This document shows positions 6,056 through 16,415 of a stretch of 16,415 nt of DNA, one piece after another. Position 1 is the stretch's first letter. Every line of letters starts with the position of its first letter. The notes under the pieces were generated by a model. It made no database searches, was not told where the DNA came from, and was given only the letters and a program-made list of their open reading frames with translations. Both the position numbers and the translations under genes were made by a program. The DNA is from Giardia muris (taxonomy: Eukaryota; Fornicata; Diplomonadida; Hexamitidae): assembly GCA_006247105.1 (NCBI GenBank), contig VDLU01000027.1:1-16415 (forward strand), in the 5' to 3' direction.

Positions 6056-7778
6056 ATCCCCCCCACTCCGATGAAGATGACGGGTGGAACTTAAGCATAT
6101 CAGTACGCCCAGGAGAAGACACCAACCGGGATTCCTTGATTAGCGGCGAGCGATCCAGGAGTAGTCCGACCTCGAAGCGATGAGCGTTGTGAGGACTGGG
6201 GGGATGTCCTAAACCCGAAGATGGGTTGAAACCCACACCAAGGAGGGTGCCAGTCCCGTAGGGATGGACACAACCCCAACGACGAGTACCTCTGCTTGAG
6301 AGTGTAGAGGGAAGAGGAGGTGGTACCCTTCTAAGGCTAAATACCGCCCCGAGACCGATAGAGGACCAAGTAGTGCGAACGAAAGGTGAGAAGGATGCCG
6401 ACCCAGGCACGTCAAAAGACCCTGAACCCGGGAGGCGACTCCCGACCTGTCGATGATCGATTGGTCGGGCCCGTCTCGAAACACGGACCGAGGAGTTAGG
6501 ACCGATCGCGAGTCATGTGGCAAAGGGAAGTCAAGACTTCAGGGGCCCCTTACAAGGGCAGAGCGATCGGTCCTAGACCCGAAAGGTGGTGATCTACACT
6601 TGACCAGGGTGAAGCCAGACGAAAGCCTGGTGGAGGCCCATCCCGGTGCTGACGTGCAAATCGCTCGGTCGAGTTGAGTGTAGGGGCGAAAGACTCATCG
6701 AACCACCTGGTAGCTGGTTACCTCCGAAATGTCTCCCAGGATAGCCGACATCATGAACAGCTGCCCTAGGTAAGGCCACGATCGGTGGGAGTAGGGAGGT
6801 CACTCCTTATCCACCCCTCGAACCATGAACAAGGGTGGAGCGGGGCCAACTTGTGTGGGCCCCCTCAACAGTGTTGATGTCGAGTGGGCCTCTCCTGGTA
6901 AGCAGGACGGGCAAGACGGGATGAACCGACAGTCGGGGGAAGGTGGGAAGTGTATGCTCGATCAAACGGTGTCCGTCGATCGTGACAGCTGGAAGGTGGC
7001 CTTAACAGTAGGAAGCCTCTAAGGAGTGTGTAACAACCCACCAGCCGAATCGAGGGGCCCGGAAAATGGAACACGCCGAAGCATACGATCGGAACCCGAC
7101 CGAGATGTGTCTCGGGTAGGAGGTCGTCATGATCGAGTCGAAGCCATGGGGTGACACGTGGTGGATCGAGTCATGATTGCTGATCTCGGTAGTAGTAGCC
7201 ATTACTCCATCTGGAGGCCTGACGTGGAGATGGGTTCCGTATCCCTGTCGATCAGATACGGGTGACACGATCCTAAGTCCGATGGTGTACGCCGTACCAT
7301 GGGGTCATCCTCACAGGACGATAGGGCTGACCGGTTAACATCCCGGTGGTATGATGGGGTCTTGGTGACATCCTTTCACAACGGTACATGAACGAAGCAC
7401 ATGGTGGAGTCATCCCGTCCTACCCCAGTCCCCCCATGGCCAGTAGTACTTCAGGTCGTGCATGGCCATGATGGATCACATGTCCCTTCGGTCATCCATG
7501 AAACCCGTTGTGTCCCCCCCATCCTGATCGTACCACAACCGCAACAGGACTCCAAGGTGATCAGCCTCTAGGCGGGAGAGACCATGACTCAGGAAGTCGG
7601 CAAACTAGCTCCGTAACCTCGGGAGAAGGAGTGGCTCTGATCGATCAGAACCGGCACGGACCGAGGGATCCCGACTGTCTACTAACAACATAGCGTCGTG
7701 CCAGTCGTCATGGATGCGTACACGACGTGATTTTGCCCAGTGCCATGACCGTCACCATGAAGAGGTTCATCCAACCCT

Positions 7779-7830
<52 letters not shown>

Positions 7831-8272
7831 GGGTAATTTCCGACGTGCATGAATGGATCAACGAGGATCCCACTGTCCCAAGTCATGCCTCCGTGAACCT
7901 ACAGACCCGGGAACGGGCGGGTGTTGGTCGGCGGGGCAAGAAGACCCTTTTGAGCTTGACTCCAATCCGATCCTGGGGATGGATCATCGGTGCAGCATAC
8001 AGGGGAGGCCGCTTCCATGAGATACCCTGACGTTGTTCACCATCCCACTCACCGACTTACATCGGCACACGGTCGGATGGGGAGTTTGGCTGGGGCGGCG
8101 CGCCTGCTAGATCACACCGCAGGCGTCCTATGGTAAGCTCAGTGAGGTCGGAAACCTCACGTGGAGCATAAGGGCATAAGCTTACTTGACTAGTACCCCC
8201 TGTCCCGGTACTTGCCGTGAAAGCGGGCCTAACGATCCTTCAACCGCTCCGGTAATCCGAGCGTGGAGGTGA

Positions 8273-8316
<44 letters not shown>

Positions 8317-8318
8317 CC

Positions 8319-8362
<44 letters not shown>

Positions 8363-8423
8363 CCGTCCGCATGCATCGGTGCGGAAGCGTCGGATTGTTC
8401 ACCCGTCTAAGGGATCGTGAGCT

Positions 8424-8455
<32 letters not shown>

Positions 8456-8726
8456 TCCTACCGACCATCTCCATGCGTCCAGTACGTCGGGTCAGTACGA
8501 GAGGAACACCCGTCGCGAGCCTCCGATCTCCCGGTTGTTTGACTTGACAGTGCCGGTCTGTCGCGCTCGGGGGACTAGCACTGAACGCCTCTAAGTGTCC
8601 ATCCCACCTACTCGCATGGTTGAGGGGCTTCCCCTCGATTCGCCCGGGTTGACGACCCTTTTCTCCGACCTACTGTACGGCGTGGAGCTTCTTGCGACCG
8701 CCTGAGGTTTGGTTCGGGTTGGCATT
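6056..8726 (+). rRNA. Large subunit (28S-like) rRNA, copy 1, complete
   Basis: Complete LSU rRNA of about 2.67 kb, much shorter than the usual 3.4 kb or more. The 5' boundary rests on the helix with 5.8S (6058-6073). Landmarks in order: AACTTAAGCATATCA at 6088, GATTAGCGGCGAGCGATCC near 6138, CTCTCTTAAGGTAGC at 7803-7817 with no intron or retroelement insertion, GCAAGAAGACCC near 7937, CAGGGATAACTGGC of the peptidyl transferase centre near 8287, and the sarcin-ricin loop AGTACGAGAGGAAC at 8494-8507. The domain V segment near 8105-8185 is intact here: GTGAGGT pairs with ACCTCAC and TAAGCT with AGCTTA. These helices are damaged in the leftmost copy. The 3' end near 8726 is an estimate. Confidence 0.96.
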
Positions 8727-9060
8727 CCCCCCGAGCCCCCGAGGGTCGAAGACCTGAGGGGGTGAGGGAAGGGCCGGAACAACCCCCCCGAGGGTCGTGA
8801 GACCCGAAGGGGGGGCCGGAAGCGAGGCCCCCCGCCCCGAGGAAGACCTGAAGGGGGGTGAGGGCATCCCCCGTCATACCAGGGGGGTGGAAGGGCTCCC
8901 CTCCGGTCGTGGGACCAGGGGGTGAGGGCCCCCGGTCGTAAGGGGCATCCCCGAGGTGAGACTTGAGGCGCCGAGGGTCATACCAGGGGGGTGAGGGCCC
9001 CAAGGGGGGCGTCCCCCGCCCGGATCGACCTGAAGCGAGATCAGACCCCCGTGGGTCGAA
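8727..9060 (+). repeat. IGS module 1, copy 2: G-run-rich degenerate repeats
   Basis: This is the same block as at 1231-1570, with the same phrases in the same order. Many G and C runs are one base or a few bases shorter than in the units to the left and right. For example, the phrase CCCCGAGGGGTGAG of the outer copies reads CCCCGAGGTGAG here. The outer two copies agree with each other, so the middle one is either a real variant or under-called. Confidence 0.7.
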
Positions 9061-10225
9061 GGCCCGGGTACGGGGGCCTACAGAAGGATACCAGATTGGA
9101 ACGGTTACAGTGGATTTGGATCCGGACTCGAGATCAAAAGACCGGAGGGGCGAGGGCGGGTCCGCGGTCCCTCGAACGGGGGGTCGTACAGGGGTCCCCC
9201 GTGGGCCCACGGCCGTCCCCCTGGGCACGGAACGGATCGGGGTCCATGCCCTGCCCGGAGTCCACATGGGTCCTCACGGGGGCCTTCCCTCCAGGGTCAT
9301 TCGAGGTGTCCCCGGGGGTCCCCTGGTCCATGGGCCCTTGAAGTCCTTCAAGATGAACGGGACGGGGGGCCCGGTCCCTCACGGGTGGCCCTCACACGGG
9401 GGGACTCATGGCTCCATCGGGGACTGGGGTCCGACCCCCCCGCCCTCCTTCGAGGGGCCGGGTCATCGGACCATGTGTCATATGGATGGCCTTCCGGGGG
9501 GTCACGGTCCCCTCGGGGGTGGTCATCGAATGGGATGGGGGACTATCTTCCCCCCTTCCATAGCCCGTGGGGTCCCCCTCGAGTCCTCCATGAACGGGGT
9601 CACATGGGGCCTTCAGAGGGTCTCCTGGCCCGGGCCGAACAGGGGATTCCCGTGGGGTCCGACTCCCCCTTGAATCTCTGGGGGTCTCGAGCGGGGACCC
9701 AGATCCACGCCCCACAGGTCCATGGACCTTCATGGGTGGGGGGGTGGTCCATCATACGGATGGGGGTTCCTTCGGTCGGGGGTCCGTCCGGTCCTCACGG
9801 GACAGGATCCAGGGGGCCTTCACGTCCCCTCATACGGGCCACATGGACCGGGTCATCAGGGGGATCCGGGTCATCATATGGGGCCCGGGCCTCATATCCA
9901 TGGACGGGGACTCCCCCACGGGGCGGGCCCCCTTCATCGATCGGGTCCCTCACGGATCCTTCAGAGGGTGAAGATCGGACACGGCCATGGGACTTTCAGG
10001 CCCCCACGGGTCATCGGACGGACGATCGAACGGGCCCCCGAGGGCACGAGTAGAGGTAGTGGGTCCATGGGGCCCGGGACGACGCTCATCATTCCAGACG
10101 GGAGGGAACCCTTCCCGCTTTCTCCTTCATTCAAGTTTAGGACCGGAGGGCGCCGAAGCGACGGGCCCCCTCAGAGGGGGACCGAAGGGCGGCCCGAAGG
10201 CGAGGCCACTGTGGGCACCGGCCAC
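9061..10225 (+). other. IGS module 2, copy 2: long GC-rich spacer, no gene seen
   Basis: Counterpart of 1571-2760, about 25 bp shorter. Differences include single-base losses in runs and a few local changes, such as near 9410-9430 and 9980-10010. Open frames here do not correspond in extent to those in copy 1, which argues against coding. No other feature was recognised. Confidence 0.6.
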
Positions 10226-10260
10226 TGACTGGGCGTGTCTGCGTCCCCGGGCGGCCCGCG

Positions 10261-10660
10261 TCTCCGTGTCCCTCGCATCTCTCGCATCTCCCCGCTCTCA
10301 TCACCTCTCATCACTTATTATCGTCCTTATCGTGTCTCGTGTCCCTTATCGTCTCTTATCATCTCTTATCGTCCCCGTCATCTCTCATCGCTCTCATCGC
10401 GTCCCCAGCCCCCCCACTCCTCTCGTGGATCCCCCTGGCCCCTCTCATGGATCCTCATGGATCCTCATGGATCCTCATGCCCCCTCATGCCCCCCTGACT
10501 CCTCTTGAATCACCTCGTGGCCCCCCCTCTCAGGCCTCCCCCTTCCTCCCTCAGCCCTCCCCACGCCTGCACACACTCCCCCCCATCCCTCTACCACGTC
10601 GGGGAGCCCTCTCCCACATCCGTCTGACTCGTCCCCCCAACCCCCAGGTCTCCAGATCCT
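10261..10660 (+). repeat. IGS module 3, copy 2: pyrimidine-rich tract
   Basis: Second copy of the C/T-rich tract, with the TCTTATC-type degenerate array at about 10295-10401 and C-rich sequence after it. Its net length is 7 bp less than in copy 1, despite the gain of 10-bp repeats described separately. Confidence 0.75.
10444..10479 (+). repeat. 10-bp tandem repeat (expanded allele)
   Basis: A perfect head-to-tail repeat of ATCCTCATGG, about 3.6 copies, ending in CTCATGCCCC. The corresponding site in the other unit (2991-3034) has only one intact copy and divergent neighbours. Replication slippage or unequal exchange explains this; it could serve as a marker to tell units apart. Confidence 0.85.
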
Positions 10661-10691
10661 CCTGGATTAATATTACTAATGAAAATCCAGG
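10661..10691 (+). promoter_or_regulatory. AT-rich island with 8-bp inverted repeat (IGS copy 2)
   Basis: CCTGGATT (10661-10668) and AATCCAGG (10684-10691) flank a 15-nt AT-rich loop. It differs from copy 1 only by one T in the loop. The arms are fully conserved in both units and again mark the end of the pyrimidine-rich tract. Confidence 0.5.
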
Positions 10692-11001
10692 GGAATCCCG
10701 GACAATAGAGGGTTCGATCCATCATCTCGTCCCATGGGACTCCCGTCCCCCCTGCACCCTTTCGACGGTGTTACGTGACTGTGCACGCAGTGGGAGGGCC
10801 GTGGGGGTCGTGGGATGGCAGGAGACTTGCATGGGGTCATCCTTGGGGACGGGTCGAGAGGGATGGAGGGCCACCTAAGGGCCTTGTGGGGGCCTATGAG
10901 CGATCTTTGGGGGGTCGGGAGGCTCCCGGGACGCTCCTGGGCCGGGGACGGGTCGAGGCCTGGTGGGCCATTTTTTGAAACTCGACTTCGGACACCAACT
11001 T
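10692..11001 (+). other. IGS module 4, copy 2: mixed spacer before R1
   Basis: Counterpart of 3235-3545 and nearly identical, including the run of six T at 10971-10976. No gene was seen. Confidence 0.5.
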
Positions 11002-11063
11002 ACACCTAAAATCGAGCAGAAAGTGCACGAAAGATGGAGGCCGACTTTCGGCTACTATAGGGG
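11002..11063 (+). promoter_or_regulatory. Element R1, copy 2: putative spacer Pol I promoter
   Basis: The core at 11027-11063 is identical to R1 of copy 1. The identity of this 37-bp core contrasts with the length variation in nearby spacer modules. Confidence 0.5.
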
Positions 11064-11095
11064 AAGGAGGAAGGCCGGGCCCCGGGGGACGGGGG

Positions 11096-11200
11096 ACGAA
11101 GTGCTGCCGCGGGGCGGGGAGGAGAAGGATCGGAGGGGTCACCTGGGGACCCTCAATAAGTGGACGAAAGGTGGAGGCCGACTTTCCGCTACTGTAGGGG
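11096..11200 (+). promoter_or_regulatory. Element R2, copy 2: putative spacer Pol I promoter
   Basis: The core at 11164-11200 is identical to R2 of copy 1. The distance from the ACGAAGTGC phrase to the core is again 68 bp. It stands directly before the tandem array. Confidence 0.55.
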
Positions 11201-11247
11201 CCAGGAGGCCGGGGCCCGGGGGCCCGAAGGGGCGAGGCCGGCCGAGG

Positions 11248-11545
11248 GCCCGCCCCCCCTCAAATCGGACGGGGGGAGGGGCGAGAGGCCCCCAAATCGG
11301 ACTCCAGGGCTCGAACGTCGATCCAGGGCCCGCCCCCCTCAAATCGAACGGGGGAGGGGCGAGAGGCCCCCAAATCGGACGGGGAGGAGGGCTCCAGGGC
11401 CCGCCCCCCTCAAATCGAACGGGCCCCCTCCAGGGCCCGAACCTTCCCCAAATCGGACGGGGAGGAGGGCTCCAGGGCCCGCCCCCCTCCGAATCCCCCT
11501 CGGGGGGAGGGGCGAGAGGCCCCCAAATCGGACGGGGAGGAGGCC
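11248..11545 (+). repeat. GC-rich tandem array between R2 and R3, copy 2 (rearranged)
   Basis: Built from the same AAATCGGACGGGG, GGGCGAGAGGCCCCC and CTCCAGGGCCCGCC phrases as in copy 1, but interrupted and reordered. A novel stretch occurs near 11300-11325 (CTCGAACGTCGATCC), a truncated unit near 11420-11450, and a variant half-unit CTCCGAATCCCCCTCGGGG near 11488. R2-to-R3 core spacing is 520 bp here and 562 bp in copy 1, so this array accounts for about half of the spacer length difference. Confidence 0.85.
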
Positions 11546-11605
11546 CCCTCCGAACGGCCCCCTCCCCCCTCGGTCTTCCTCCCTCCCCCCCTCGCCCGGT
11601 CCTGA

Positions 11606-11720
11606 ACGAAGTGCCGTCGCAGGGAGGGGAGTGAGCTGGGGAAGAAGGACCACAACCCCCACCTAGAGACCTTCAATAAGTGGCCCAAAGATGGAGGCCG
11701 ATTTTCGGCTACTATAGGGA
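11606..11720 (+). promoter_or_regulatory. Element R3, copy 2: putative rRNA gene promoter
   Basis: Core at 11684-11720, identical to R3 of copy 1, with ACGAAGTGC again 78 bp upstream of the core. The TAGGG is about 118 bp before the SSU. See the copy 1 entry for reasoning. Confidence 0.55.
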
Positions 11721-11833
11721 AGGCACGACGAGGCCGGACCGGGACGAGAGACCCACCCGACGACGAGTGTGGATCGTACGACGAGAGGACGGAAGGGCCG
11801 GCCCACAACGGACGGATCGACCGATCGACAGAC
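11721..11833 (+). other. Putative 5' external transcribed spacer, copy 2
   Basis: Same length as in copy 1. The only differences seen are a C gained in GGACCGGGACG and an A lost in GAGAGACCC, which cancel in length. Confidence 0.5.
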
Positions 11834-13259
11834 CATCCGGTTGATCCTGCCGGAGTACTACGCTACCCCCAAGGACAAAAGCCATGCAAGCGGACACGAG
11901 GTATGAAGTGGCGGACGGCTCGGTACAACGGTACGAGTCTGACCGGGGGTGAAGGCTAGACGGATACCGCTGGCAACCCAGCGCCAAGACGAGTGCTCAA
12001 GAGCGGGGAAGGAAAGCACGCGATGGAGCGAATGCCCGGATGAGGTTCCGAGGTATTACCTAGTCGGTAGAGTAGTGGTCTACGGAGGGGATGATGCCTG
12101 GCGGAGGATCAGGGTTTGACTCCGGAGAACGGGCCTGAGAGACGGCCCGTACATCCAAGGACGGCAGCAGGCGCGGAACTTGCCCAATGCGTGAAGGCGT
12201 GAGGCAGCAACGGGGGATCCCATGAAATGGGAAGACTGGGGGGTAGATGACCCCAGCACAAGTCGAGGGAAAGGTCTGGTGCCAGCAGCCGCGGTAATTC
12301 CAGCTCGGCAGGCGTCGTACGGCGCTGTTGCAGTTAAAACGTCCGGAGTCGAGACGTCCAGCCGGGAGGAAAGAGGAGCGCTTAAGGCGGGAGTGAGTAC
12401 GAGAAAGCCCGGGACGGACATGAAGGTGAATGGGTAAGGGCATGTGTATTGGTGGGGACGGGTGAAATAGGATGATCGACCAAGACAGACAAAGGCGTAG
12501 CACTTGCCAAGACCATATCAGTCGAACCAGGACGAGCCGGGGGCGAGAAGGCGATTAGACACCACCGTATTCCCGGGCGTAAACGATGCCACCGAGAGAC
12601 TGGCCAGGTCGTCAGGATCGAAGGGAAACCGATCAGGGTACGGGCTCTGGGGGAGTATGGCCCGCAAGGCTGGAACTTGAAGGCATTGACGGAGGGGTAC
12701 CACCAGACGTGGAGTCTGCGGCTCAATTTGACTCAACGCGAACACCTTACCAGGCCCAGACGTACGGAGGATCGACGGTTGAGAGGACCTTCGTGATCGT
12801 ACGAGTGGTGGTGCATGGCCGTTCACAGCCCGTGGCTTGAGCCGTCTGCTTGACTGCGACAACGAGCGAGAACCCCTAACCTGGATGGGACCGCCAATGG
12901 TGAATTGGAGGAAGGTGGGGCGATAACAGGTCTGTGATGCCCCTTAGACGCCCTGGGCTTGCACGCTACTACACTGTGGGGATGAAACCACGTCGAGTTG
13001 TGAAGCTTGATGAGATCAAACCCCCACGTGGTTGGATCGTGGACTGGAACGTCCTCGTGAACCTGGAATGTCTAGTAGGCGTAGGTCATCAATCTACGCC
13101 GATACGTCCCTGCCCCTTGTACACACCGCCCGTCGCTCCTACCGACTGGGTCTTCTGGCGAGCTCCTGGGAGGGATGAACCGAACAGGGACGAACCGCGA
13201 GGCTTGGAGGAAGGAGAAGTCGTAACAAGGTATCCGTAGGTGAACCTGCGGATGGATCC
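11834..13259 (+). rRNA. Small subunit (18S-like) rRNA, copy 2
   Basis: Complete SSU rRNA of about 1426 nt with the same landmarks as copy 1: CATCCGGTTGATCCTGCCGG at the 5' end, GTGCCAGCAGCCGCGGTAAT near 12279, TGTACACACCGCCCGTC near 13119, and GGTGAACCTGCGGATGGATC at the 3' end. It keeps the GCGCCAAGACG segment, which is shared with G. intestinalis from memory and is shortened in copy 1. However, it has odd indels elsewhere: TAGCACTTGCC for TAGGCACTTGCC, GAGCCGGGGG for GAAGCCCGGGGG, and GGGCTTGCACGC for GGGCTGCACGCG. Neither copy is therefore the clean reference throughout. Such indels in core regions would be unexpected in functional genes, so consensus error is likely for many. Confidence 0.97.
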
Positions 13260-13294
13260 ATCGAGAGGAAGTACGAGGATGAAGGCAATGAGAT
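13260..13294 (+). other. Internal transcribed spacer 1, copy 2
   Basis: About 35 nt; same sequence as copy 1 except for G losses in GAGAGGAAGTACG. Confidence 0.75.
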
Positions 13295-13412
13295 GACGCG
13301 ACCCGGTGGATGCCTGGCTCGGGGACGATGAAGGACGTGGCTGACGACGATACTCGATGTGGTCCAAGCACGTGACATCGATCTTCGAATGGATCATCGG
13401 GGTGGTGGGGTG
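13295..13412 (+). rRNA. 5.8S rRNA, copy 2
   Basis: Same as 5.8S copy 1 apart from single-base losses (ATGCCTGGCTC for ATGCCTTGGCTC, and one G fewer in CTCGGGGACG). Its 3' strand at 13395-13410 pairs with the LSU start at 13467-13482, exactly as in copy 1. Confidence 0.9.
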
Positions 13413-13464
13413 ATCTACGAACTGGGTTGTTCGAGGGGTTGAACGATGGGGAATGAGATGAGGA
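13413..13464 (+). other. Internal transcribed spacer 2, copy 2
   Basis: About 52 nt, with the same internal hairpin potential as copy 1. The boundary follows from the 5.8S-LSU helix. Confidence 0.75.
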
Positions 13465-15173
13465 TCCCCCCCCACTCCGATGAAGATGACGGGTGGAACT
13501 TAAGCATATCAGTACGCCCAGGAGAAGACACCAACCGGGATTCCTTGATTAGCGGCGAGCGATCCAGGAGTAGTCCGACCTCGAAGCGATGAGCGTTGTG
13601 AGGACTGGGGGGATGTCTAAACCCGAAGATGGTTGAAACCACACCAGGAGGGTGCCAGTCCCGTAGGGATGGACACAACCCAACGACGAGTACCTCTGCT
13701 TGAGAGTGTAGAGGGAAGAGGAGTGGTACCCTTCTAAGGCTAAATACCGCCCGAGACCGATAGAGGACCAAGTAGTGCGAACGAAAGGTGAGAAGGATGC
13801 CGACCCAGGCACGTCAAAAGACCCTGAACCGGGAGGCGACTCCCGACCTGTCGATGATCGATTGGTCGGGCCCGTCTCGAAACACGGACCGAGGAGTTAG
13901 GACCGATCGCGAGTCATGTGGCAAAGGGAAGTCAGACTTCAAGGGGCCCCTTACAAGGGCAGAGCGATCGGTCTAGACCCGAAAGGTGGTGATCTACACT
14001 TGACCAGGTGAAGCCAGACGAAAGCCTGGTGGAGGCCCATCCCGGTGCTGACGTGCAAATCGCTCGGTCGAGTTGAGTGTAGGGGCGAAAGACTCATCGA
14101 ACACCTGGTAGCTGGTTACCTCCGAAATGTCTCCCAGGATAGCCGACATCATGAACAGCTGCCCTAGGTAAGGCCACGATCGGTGGAGTAGGGAGGTCAC
14201 TCCTTATCCACCCTCGAACCATGAACAAGGGTGGACGGGGCCAACTTGTGTGGGCCCCCTCAACAGTGTTGATGTCGAGTGGGCCTTCCTGGTAAGCAGG
14301 ACGGGCAAGACGGATGAACCGACAGTCGGGGAAGGTGTGGAAGTGTATGCTCGATCAAACGGTGTCCGTCGATCGTGACAGCTGGAAGGTGGCCTTAACA
14401 GTAGGAAGCCTCTAAGGAGTGTTGTAAACAACCACCAGCCGAATCGAGGGGCCCGGAAATGGAACACGCCGAAGCATACGATCGGAACCCGACGAGATGT
14501 GTCTCGGGTAGGAGGTCGTCATGATCGAGTCGAAGCCATGGGGTGACACGTGGTGGATCGAGTCATGATTGCTGATCTCGGTAGTAGTAGCCATTACTCC
14601 ATCTGGAGGCCTGACGTGGAGATGGTTCCGTATCCCTGTCGATACAGATACGGGTGACACGATCCTAAGTCCGATGGTGTACGCCGTACCATGGGGTCAT
14701 CCTCACAGGACGATAGGGCTGACCGGTTAACATCCCGGTGGTATGATGGGGTCTTGGTGACATCCTTTCACAACGGTACATGAACGAAGCACATGGTGGG
14801 AGTCATCCCGTCCTACCCCAGTCCCCCCATGGCCAGTAGTACTTCAGGTCGTGCATGGCCATGATGGATCACATGTCCCTTCGGTCATCCATGAAACCCG
14901 TTGTGTCCCCCCCATCCTGATCGTACCACAACCGCAACAGGACTCCAAGGTGATCAGCCTCTAGGCGGAGAGACCATGACTCAGGGAAGTCGGCAAACTA
15001 GCTCCGTAACCTCGGGAGAAGGAGTGGCTCTGATCGATCAGAACCGGCACGGACCGAGGGATCCCGACTGTCTACTAACAACATAGCGTCGTGCCAGTCG
15101 TCATGGATGCGTACACGACGTGATTTCTGCCCAGTGCCATGACCGTCACCATGAAGAGGTTCATCCAAGCCCT

Positions 15174-15225
<52 letters not shown>

Positions 15226-15668
15226 GGGTAATTTCCGACGTGCATGAATGGATCAACGAGGATCCCACTGTCCCAAGTCATGCCTCCGTGAACCTACAGA
15301 CCCGGGAACGGGCGGGTGTTGGTCGGCGGGGCAAGAAGACCCTTTTGAGCTTGACTCCAATCCGATCCTGGGGATGGGATCATCGGTGCAGCATACAGGG
15401 GAGGCCGCTTCCATGAGATACCCTGACGTTGTTCACCATCCCACTCACCGACTTACATCGGCACACGGTCGGATGGGGAGTTTGGCTGGGCGGCGCGCCT
15501 GCTAGATCACACCGCAGGCGTCCTATGGTAAGCTCAGTGAGGTCGGAAACCTCACGTGGAGCATAAGGGCATAAGCTTACTTGACTAGTACCCCCTGTCC
15601 CGGTACTTGCCGTGAAAGCGTGGCCTAACGATCCTTCAACCGCTCCGGTAATCCGAGCGTGGAGGTGA

Positions 15669-15712
<44 letters not shown>

Positions 15713-15714
15713 CC

Positions 15715-15758
<44 letters not shown>

Positions 15759-15808
15759 CCGTCCGCATGCATCGGTGCGGAAGCGTCGGATTGTTCACCC
15801 GTCTAAGG

Positions 15809-15852
<44 letters not shown>

Positions 15853-16124
15853 TCCTACCGACCATCTCCATGCGTCCAGTACGTCGGGTCAGTACGAGAG
15901 GAACACCCGTCGCGAGCCTCCGATCTCCCGGTTGTTTGACTTGACAGTGCCGGTCTGTCGCGCTCGGGGGACTAGCACTGAACGCCTCTAAGTGTCCATC
16001 CCACCTACTCGCATGGGTTGAGGGGCTTCCCCTCGATTCGCCCGGGTTGACGACCCTTTTCTCCGACCTACTGTACGGCGTGGAGCTTCTTGCGACCGCC
16101 TGAGGTTTGGTTCGGGTTGGCATT
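13465..16124 (+). rRNA. Large subunit (28S-like) rRNA, copy 2, complete
   Basis: Complete LSU rRNA of about 2.66 kb. Landmarks: AACTTAAGCATATCA near 13497, CTCTCTTAAGGTAGC at 15198-15212 with no insertion, CAGGGATAACTGGC near 15671, and the sarcin-ricin loop at 15891-15904. Its 5' half (to the segment aligned at 14858) is 16 bp shorter than in copy 1 through many one-base losses in short runs. An example is GATGTCTAAACCCGAAGATGG for GATGTCC followed by the same segment with GATGGG. Its 3' half agrees closely with copy 1 and carries the helices missing from the leftmost LSU. The 3' end is estimated. Confidence 0.96.
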
Positions 16125-16415
16125 CCCCCGAGCCCCCGAGGGTCGAAGACCTGAGGGGGTGAGGGAAGGGCCGGAACAACCCCCCCGAGGGTCGTGAGAC
16201 CCGAAGGGGGGCCGGAAGCGAGGCCCCCCCCCGAGGAAGACCTGAAGGGGGGTGAGGGCATCCCCGTCATACCAGGGGGGTGGGAAGGGCTCCCCTCCGG
16301 TCGTGGGACCAGGGGGGTGAGGGCCCCCGGTCGTAAGGGGGCATCCCCGAGGGGTGAGACTTGAGGCGCCGAGGGTCATACCAGGGGGGGTGAGGGCCCC
16401 AAGGGGGGGCGTCCC
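16125..16415 (+). repeat. IGS module 1, third copy, cut by window end
   Basis: The first 290 bp of a third intergenic spacer, made of the same G-run-rich degenerate repeats. From 16281 to 16415 it equals 1391-1525 by eye. The array evidently continues beyond the window. Confidence 0.8.

Larger units (their letters stand above)
4420..11833 (+). repeat. One complete rDNA unit, SSU start to next SSU start (7414 bp)
   Basis: The SSU first base recurs at 11834, giving a period of 7414 bp. Other landmarks give different offsets between neighbouring units: 7496 at the LSU end in the left pair, 7456 at R1 and R2, 7414 at R3 and SSU, 7409 at the LSU 5' end, and 7393 to 7398 in the LSU 3' half of the right pair. 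Units are thus head-to-tail in the same orientation and differ by small indels. Confidence 0.95.

Overview
This window is about 2.2 units of a head-to-tail nuclear ribosomal DNA array and contains no convincing protein-coding gene. The order is SSU (18S-like), ITS1, 5.8S, ITS2, LSU (28S-like), then a long GC-rich intergenic spacer (IGS), all on the + strand. The period is 7414 bp from one SSU start to the next (4420 to 11834). The very short SSU (about 1.43 kb), the tiny ITS1 (about 37 nt) and ITS2 (about 50 nt), and the SSU sequence itself point to a diplomonad of the genus Giardia. The rRNA genes are clearly less GC-rich than those of G. intestinalis. From memory, the SSU 5' end fits the rodent parasite Giardia muris best. 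The species call is recognition, not a search result.

Layout: the 3' part of an LSU (1-1230); IGS copy 1 (1231-4419); SSU copy 1 (4420-5847), ITS1, 5.8S, ITS2 and LSU copy 1 (about 6056-8726); IGS copy 2 (8727-11833); SSU copy 2 (11834-13259), ITS1, 5.8S, ITS2 and LSU copy 2 (about 13465-16124); and the first 290 bp of a third IGS. No 5S gene, tRNA, intron or retroelement was seen in the unit.

The IGS is the interesting part and has the same order of modules in both complete copies. First comes a G-run-rich block, then about 1.2 kb of GC-rich degenerate sequence, then about 400 bp of strongly pyrimidine-rich sequence with TCTTATC-type repeats and a 10-bp variable repeat. Next is a small AT-rich inverted repeat where strand composition flips. 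After it lie three copies of one conserved element: R1, R2 and R3. R3 ends about 115 bp before the SSU. R2 and R3 flank a GC-rich tandem array of 64-71 bp units. This resembles the gene-promoter, spacer-promoter and enhancer-repeat layout of animal rDNA. I propose R3 as the Pol I gene promoter and R1/R2 as spacer promoters; this is inference.

The copies differ almost only by small indels, mostly in base runs, so residual long-read consensus error must be considered. The leftmost LSU has several larger deletions in otherwise shared core helices. The long overlapping open frames on both strands reflect stop-poor GC-rich sequence and are not supported as genes.
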